Below, one piece after another: positions 5,520 to 8,038 of a DNA stretch of 8,038 nt. Location of the stretch: assembly GCA_030046135.1 (NCBI GenBank), contig JASIEC010000115.1, positions 1-8,038 of the forward strand, read 5' to 3'. The position numbers and the translations under genes were made by a program. The notes beneath the pieces are model-generated. The model saw only the letters and a list, made by a program, of their open reading frames with translations, made no database searches and was not told where the DNA came from. The DNA is from Thermoplasmata archaeon (lineage in GTDB: Archaea > Thermoplasmatota > Thermoplasmata > Lutacidiplasmatales > UBA184). The first letter of the stretch is position 1, and each line of letters starts with the position of its first letter.

Positions 5520-6359
5520 CTACAGGCGCTCCGACGGGGGCGCGGGCGGTTCGTCGCGGGCGTCCTCGTCGGGCGACGCGAAGCCCCCCGGCCCCGCGAT
5601 CTCACGGTCCGACGGGCCGGCGTACGGCCGGTCGGCCGGCTGGGTGGCCCGGAGGTAGTTCTCGATGTGCGTCGTGAGACCGGAGCGCGGTCCGTTCTCC
5701 TCGATCAGGCGCAGGACCTCCGAGACGCGCTGGATCGCCTCCGGGCTACCGCCGACCCAGATGCGGCCGTTCTGGCCGATCGCGACCTTCGCGCCGGTGT
5801 GACGCGAGATCGTGTCGATCATGGAGCCTTTCTTGCCGACGAGGCGGGGGACCCGCGCGGGGGAGATCCGGACGATCGTCCCTCCGTCGAGCTTGCCCAG
5901 GCCCTCGCCGAGCATCGTGACCCCGATCCGCCCGGTCGCCTCCAGGCTCTCGACCCGGACGAGCACCGCGTCGCCGACCGTGAGATAGCGACCGGTCTCG
6001 CCGATGTCGACCTTCCAGGGGGTCCCGGTCATGTGGAGGGGCGCCCAGCGGGGGGCCCCGATGTCGAGCAGCCAGAACGTCGTCTGGGCGTCCGTCACGG
6101 TGCCGACCACGAGGTCGCCCGCCTTGGGGACGTACCGTCCCGACAGCGGGATCACCTCGACGGACGACGCCTGGGGCGACAGGAGGCCCAGGACGCTGGC
6201 GTAGACCTTGCCGCCGACCCGGTACGTGCCCGGGCCCGGTTTCATCCCCCGCGCGGGGAGCTCCTCGCCAGGAAGAACTAGTACGCGCTCGCGGCCGGCC
6301 TCCGCCGGGCCGCCCTCGTGGCCACGCGCTCGGTGGCCCGGCCGGTGTCCTCTAGACAT
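5520..6359 (-). CDS. rrp4: Exosome complex RNA-binding cap subunit Rrp4
   Basis: A 279-residue exosome cap protein that feeds RNA into the Rrp41/Rrp42 ring. The N-terminal domain starts at about residue 26 (VLVLPGEEL), with GTYRVGGKVYASVLGLL (44-60). An S1 domain spans about 80-150 (VPKAGDLVVGTVTDAQTTFWLLDIG through VLVRVESLEATGRIGVTML). A KH domain spans about 160-225 with the GxxG loop as GKKG at 175-178, followed by MIDTISRHTGAKVAIGQNGRIWV. Two tails exceed the usual fold: a His/Gly/Arg-rich leader (1-24) and an acidic, Pro-rich C-terminus (about 240-279). No alternative in-frame start lies between the ATG at 6359 and the conserved domain, so the leader appears real. No Shine-Dalgarno is visible; a TATA-like box lies upstream. 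Confidence 0.95.
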   Translation of the reverse strand: MSRGHRPGHRARGHEGGPAEAGRERVLVLPGEELPARGMKPGPGTYRVGGKVYASVLGLLSPQASSVEVIPLSGRYVPKAGDLVVGTVTDAQTTFWLLDIGAPRWAPLHMTGTPWKVDIGETGRYLTVGDAVLVRVESLEATGRIGVTMLGEGLGKLDGGTIVRISPARVPRLVGKKGSMIDTISRHTGAKVAIGQNGRIWVGGSPEAIQRVSEVLRLIEENGPRSGLTTHIENYLRATQPADRPYAGPSDREIAGPGGFASPDEDARDEPPAPPSERL

Positions 6360-6394
6360 GTTGCTTGCTGCACCGGGCCGCGCGACGGGAGTTC

Positions 6395-6403
6395 GCTATT
6401 TAA
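6395..6403 (-). promoter_or_regulatory. TATA-box-like element upstream of rrp4
   Basis: The minus strand reads TTAAATAGC, about 38 to 44 bases upstream of the rrp4 ATG. It overlaps the last codons and stop (6396-6398) of SBDS. It is one of the clearest A+T-rich TATA matches in this G+C-rich window. It would place a start site about 10-14 bases before rrp4, giving the exosome genes an internal promoter. The short leader contains no Shine-Dalgarno. Role inferred from sequence and position. Confidence 0.5.
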
Positions 6404-7091
6404 CCAAAGCGGTCTCGGCGGCGCCCTTCGTCCTCGCGTTGAGCTTCTCGTAGAGCTCGGTCTGCACGCCGGCCGGGATCTCGAGGACGCCGCTCCAGGA
6501 GCCGTTCGGGAGCCAGCTCTCCTCGAGCAGGCGACCGAGCCCCTTCAGCTCGCCGATCACGCGGGGATAGTGCTGGGCCGGGAGCCGCACCCGGACCTTG
6601 ACGACATCGAACCGGATCGGGATGATCGGCCGCAGCTTCGCGAGGATCTCCTGCACCTGGGCGTCGACGGGATGGAACGGGTCGATGTGGACCTTCGCCT
6701 CCGTCATGGCGGCCTCGATCCGGGCCGGCGGATGCGGGGCGCCCGTCTGCGGGTTCATCGCGTTCCGCGCGATCGTGGCGACGATCTGGCGGCGCTTCGC
6801 TTCCTGGAGCTTGTGACGCTGCTCGGTGGTGACCTGGACCTCGCCCTTCAGGACGATCTGGCGCGCGATCTCGGCCAGGTTGCGCGTGTGGAACGTCCGC
6901 TCGAGGTGCTCCTCCGAGATCTTGTCGCCTTTCTTCGCGTCCTTGAACACCTGGTCGAGCGCGAGCTTGTCCGCGAGGTCGACCGACTTCCCGTCCTTCA
7001 GGTCCTGGACGGCCTCGGGGTCCACGAGGACCTCGAACCTCGAGCCCTGGGTCTCCCAGCGCGCGATCACCGCGTCGTCGACCTTCACCAT
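6396..7091 (-). CDS. sdo1: Ribosome maturation protein SDO1/SBDS family
   Basis: A 231-residue homologue of the Shwachman-Bodian-Diamond syndrome protein, which works with an EF-2-like GTPase in late large-subunit maturation. Domain I (about 1-85) includes VIARWETQGSRFEVLVDPEA and LALDQVFKDAKKGDKISEE. Domain II (about 86-160) holds QVTTEQRHKLQEAKRRQIVA and the family motif NPQTGAPHPPARIEAAM (113-129). Domain III (about 160-231), ferredoxin-like, begins PIRFDVVKVRVRLPAQHYPR. Length matches archaeal family members. It lies 24 bases after psmA with a GAGG Shine-Dalgarno (7100-7103) eight bases before the ATG. That site is inside a perfect small inverted repeat. The location between psmA and rrp4 is the conserved one in archaeal exosome operons. 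Confidence 0.96.
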   Translation of the reverse strand: MVKVDDAVIARWETQGSRFEVLVDPEAVQDLKDGKSVDLADKLALDQVFKDAKKGDKISEEHLERTFHTRNLAEIARQIVLKGEVQVTTEQRHKLQEAKRRQIVATIARNAMNPQTGAPHPPARIEAAMTEAKVHIDPFHPVDAQVQEILAKLRPIIPIRFDVVKVRVRLPAQHYPRVIGELKGLGRLLEESWLPNGSWSGVLEIPAGVQTELYEKLNARTKGAAETALVK

Positions 7092-7096
7092 CGGAA

Positions 7097-7112
7097 GGTC
7101 CTCGGGAGGACC
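7097..7112 (-). repeat. Inverted repeat covering the SBDS Shine-Dalgarno
   Basis: The arms GGTCCTC (7097-7103) and GAGGACC (7106-7112) are exact reverse complements separated by two bases. In the minus-strand transcript this would fold as a six-base-pair stem with a four-base loop, extendable by two G-U pairs. It fills most of the 24-base gap between the psmA stop and the SBDS start, and most of the GAGG ribosome-binding site lies in the stem. It could lower SBDS translation when psmA is not being translated; this is inference. Confidence 0.45.
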
Positions 7113-7115
7113 CCG

Positions 7116-7877
7116 CTACGAGCGCCCGCTCCGGCCGGAGCCGGAGGCGCCCGCGGAGGGGAGTCGCGCCGCGTACTTCTGGATCTCCTCGGGGAGGAAC
7201 CGGGTCATCCCGGCGCCCGCCTCGACGGTGCACACCTCGACCTGGGCGAGGCTGCCCCCCTCCTCGAGCCCGGCCCGGAGCCCCTCGAGCGCGAGGAGGA
7301 TCGCGGCGTCCCGATCGAGGCCGGGGCGGTACTTCTGCTCGAACAGCTCCATCACGGGGCCCTTGTTGCCGCCCGTGCTCGCGGCCCGGAAGTTCGTGAG
7401 CGAGCCGGACGGCTCGGTCTCGAACAGATGGATCCCCTCGTCGTCGTACCCGCCGACGAGGAGCGCGGTCCCGAACGGGCGGACCCCGCCGAACTGGGTG
7501 TACTGCTGCTTGTAGTCGCAGATCTTCCGCACGAGCATCTCGACCGGCATCGGCTCGGCGTAGGTGACGCGGTTCACCTGGGCGGCGAACCGGGCGTAGT
7601 CGACGAGGACCCGGGCGTCCGCGACCAGGCCCGCGGTCGCGCAGCCGATGTTCTCGTCGATCTGGTGGATCTTCTCGAGGCTCGCCGCCTCGGCGAGCCG
7701 GGGGTTCGGGATCCTCCGGTCGGCGATCAGGACGACGCCGTTGGAGTACGTGACCCCGGCCGTGGTCGCCCCGCGGCGCACCGCCTCGCGGGCGTACTCG
7801 ACCTGGAAGAGGCGGCCGTCCGGAGAGAAGACGGTGATCGCCCGGTCGTAGGCCATCTGGCCCGGTTGCATCTCCAT
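7116..7877 (-). CDS. psmA: Proteasome alpha subunit
   Basis: A 253-residue alpha-ring subunit of the 20S proteasome; alpha rings form the gated entry for substrates delivered by PAN-type ATPases. The alpha signature YDRAITVFSPDGRLFQVEYAREAV is at 10-33 and is almost identical to the Thermoplasma protein. Further family matches include GLVADARVLVDYARFAAQVNRVTY and QQYTQFGGVRPFGTALLVGGYDDEGIHLFETEPSG. The C-terminus ends in a Ser/Gly/Arg-rich tail (SAGASGSGRSGRS). Two ATGs compete: 7877 (used here) and 7871. Starting at 7871 gives MQPGQMAYDR, placing Tyr8-Asp9-Arg10 exactly as in Thermoplasma, so the shorter 251-residue form may be the true one. No Shine-Dalgarno is evident; a TATA box lies upstream. 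It is the first visible gene of the minus array. Confidence 0.97.
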   Translation of the reverse strand: MEMQPGQMAYDRAITVFSPDGRLFQVEYAREAVRRGATTAGVTYSNGVVLIADRRIPNPRLAEAASLEKIHQIDENIGCATAGLVADARVLVDYARFAAQVNRVTYAEPMPVEMLVRKICDYKQQYTQFGGVRPFGTALLVGGYDDEGIHLFETEPSGSLTNFRAASTGGNKGPVMELFEQKYRPGLDRDAAILLALEGLRAGLEEGGSLAQVEVCTVEAGAGMTRFLPEEIQKYAARLPSAGASGSGRSGRS

Positions 7878-7909
7878 GCGCTCGCCTTCGACGCGGCACC
7901 GAGGTCCCG

Positions 7910-7917
7910 CTTATAAC
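7910..7917 (-). promoter_or_regulatory. TATA box of psmA, likely main promoter of the exosome array
   Basis: The minus strand reads GTTATAAG, the best TATA-box match in the window. Its TAA lies at -36 to -34 from the ATG at 7877, so transcription would begin roughly 8-10 bases before that ATG, or about 14-16 bases before the alternative ATG at 7871. The flanking 138-base gap (7878-8015) is the longest gene-free stretch here and divides oppositely oriented genes. These points mark it as the probable start of the minus operon. Confidence 0.65.
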
Positions 7918-7926
7918 GGCCGCCGT

Positions 7927-7950
7927 CGCGGTGGCGTCCTCTCCACCGCG
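7927..7950. repeat. Interrupted palindrome upstream of the psmA TATA box
   Basis: The arms CGCGGTGG (7927-7934) and CCACCGCG (7943-7950) are exact reverse complements around an eight-base spacer. On the plus strand the right arm is followed by TTTCTCT. It lies ten bases upstream of the psmA TATA box and between two divergent transcription units. It could be an operator for a dimeric regulator, or a stem-loop terminator for a plus-strand transcript. No plus-strand gene ends nearby, so the operator reading is favoured, without direct evidence. Confidence 0.4.
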
Positions 7951-7985
7951 TTTCTCTCGTACCGCCCCGCGCCGGGCCCGACAAG

Positions 7986-7992
7986 CGTAAGA
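7986..7992 (+). promoter_or_regulatory. TATA-like element for the possible gene at 8016
   Basis: The plus strand reads CGTAAGA, with TAA at -28 to -26 from the ATG at 8016. The spacing resembles the leaderless-type elements of radB, ogt and the RNase J-like gene. The match is short and could be chance. Confidence 0.3.
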
Positions 7993-8015
7993 ACGCGGCT
8001 CGGCCGTCGTCCGGC

Positions 8016-8038
8016 ATGGCGTCGTCGCCCGGGCCGTC
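8016..8038 (+). CDS. Possible start of a divergent gene, truncated by the window edge
   Basis: An ATG at 8016 opens a frame reading MASSPGP before the window ends. The only support is the divergent position opposite psmA, the promoter-like TAAG element at a suitable distance and the lack of any competing gene. No family can be recognised from seven residues, and the ATG may be chance. Confidence 0.3.

Noticed and set aside
4754..5605. In-frame upstream extension of rrp42 across rrp41, suggesting a fused 546-residue protein
   Set aside because: The extension is Arg/Gly/Pro-rich and out of frame with rrp41. The ATGA overlap, the GGAGG site and the family N-terminus all place the rrp42 start at 4753.
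6318..7916. 532-codon open frame on the plus strand opposite psmA, SBDS and the start of rrp4
   Set aside because: High G+C content leaves complementary frames free of stops. The translation is a low-complexity Arg/Leu/Asp/Glu-rich string typical of antisense reading, and it covers three well-identified genes.
1..8038. Mobile element, defence system or CRISPR array
   Set aside because: No transposase, integrase, direct-repeat array, toxin-antitoxin pair or defence domain is seen; the window is filled by conserved housekeeping genes with short gaps.

Overview
This is a G+C-rich archaeal chromosomal segment (by eye about two thirds G+C) dominated by information-processing genes. The closest lineage suggested by the sequence is a high-G+C member of Thermoplasmatota or a related euryarchaeal group. 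The reasons are a proteasome alpha subunit whose N-terminus nearly matches the Thermoplasma protein, a RadB recombinase (a euryarchaeal RadA paralogue), an archaeal core exosome, an L37Ae ribosomal protein, RNA polymerase subunit P and an archaeal EF-2. The assignment to phylum is inference.

Layout. The left end (1-644, plus strand) is the C-terminal part of elongation factor EF-2, carrying the diphthamide histidine. It runs convergently into a long minus-strand array, and a strong inverted repeat (709-731) sits at the junction. Read in the direction of transcription, from right to left, the minus array is: psmA (proteasome alpha), SBDS/SDO1 (ribosome maturation), rrp4, rrp41, rrp42 (exosome cap and catalytic ring), rpl37ae (zinc-ribbon ribosomal protein), rpoP (RNA polymerase zinc-ribbon subunit), a beta-CASP metallo-beta-lactamase nuclease of the RNase J type, radB, and ogt (O6-alkylguanine-DNA alkyltransferase). 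A divergent plus-strand gene may begin at 8016, but only 23 bases of it are visible.

How the genes work together. The first seven minus genes are the well-known archaeal exosome superoperon, linking protein turnover, 60S-type subunit maturation, 3'-5' RNA decay, a large-subunit ribosomal protein and an RNA polymerase subunit. The RNase J-like gene follows directly, so a probable 5'-3' RNase or endonuclease lies beside the 3'-5' machinery. RadB and Ogt are a trailing DNA-repair pair, each with its own promoter-like element.

Expression signals fall into two classes. Tightly packed internal genes (SBDS, rrp41, rrp42, rpl37ae) have a GGAGG or GAGG Shine-Dalgarno sequence. Three trailing genes (the RNase J-like gene, radB, ogt) have no Shine-Dalgarno but have a TAA/TTA-containing TATA-like element at -25 to -27 from the start codon, as expected for leaderless transcripts. 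The possible 8016 gene has the same element one base further out. psmA and rrp4 have a TATA box slightly further upstream, and rpoP has both signals. I found no mobile element, CRISPR array, tRNA or rRNA. Nearly everything here is conserved core machinery; the less expected points are gene order, promoter layout, small dyads and a few protein tails or substitutions.
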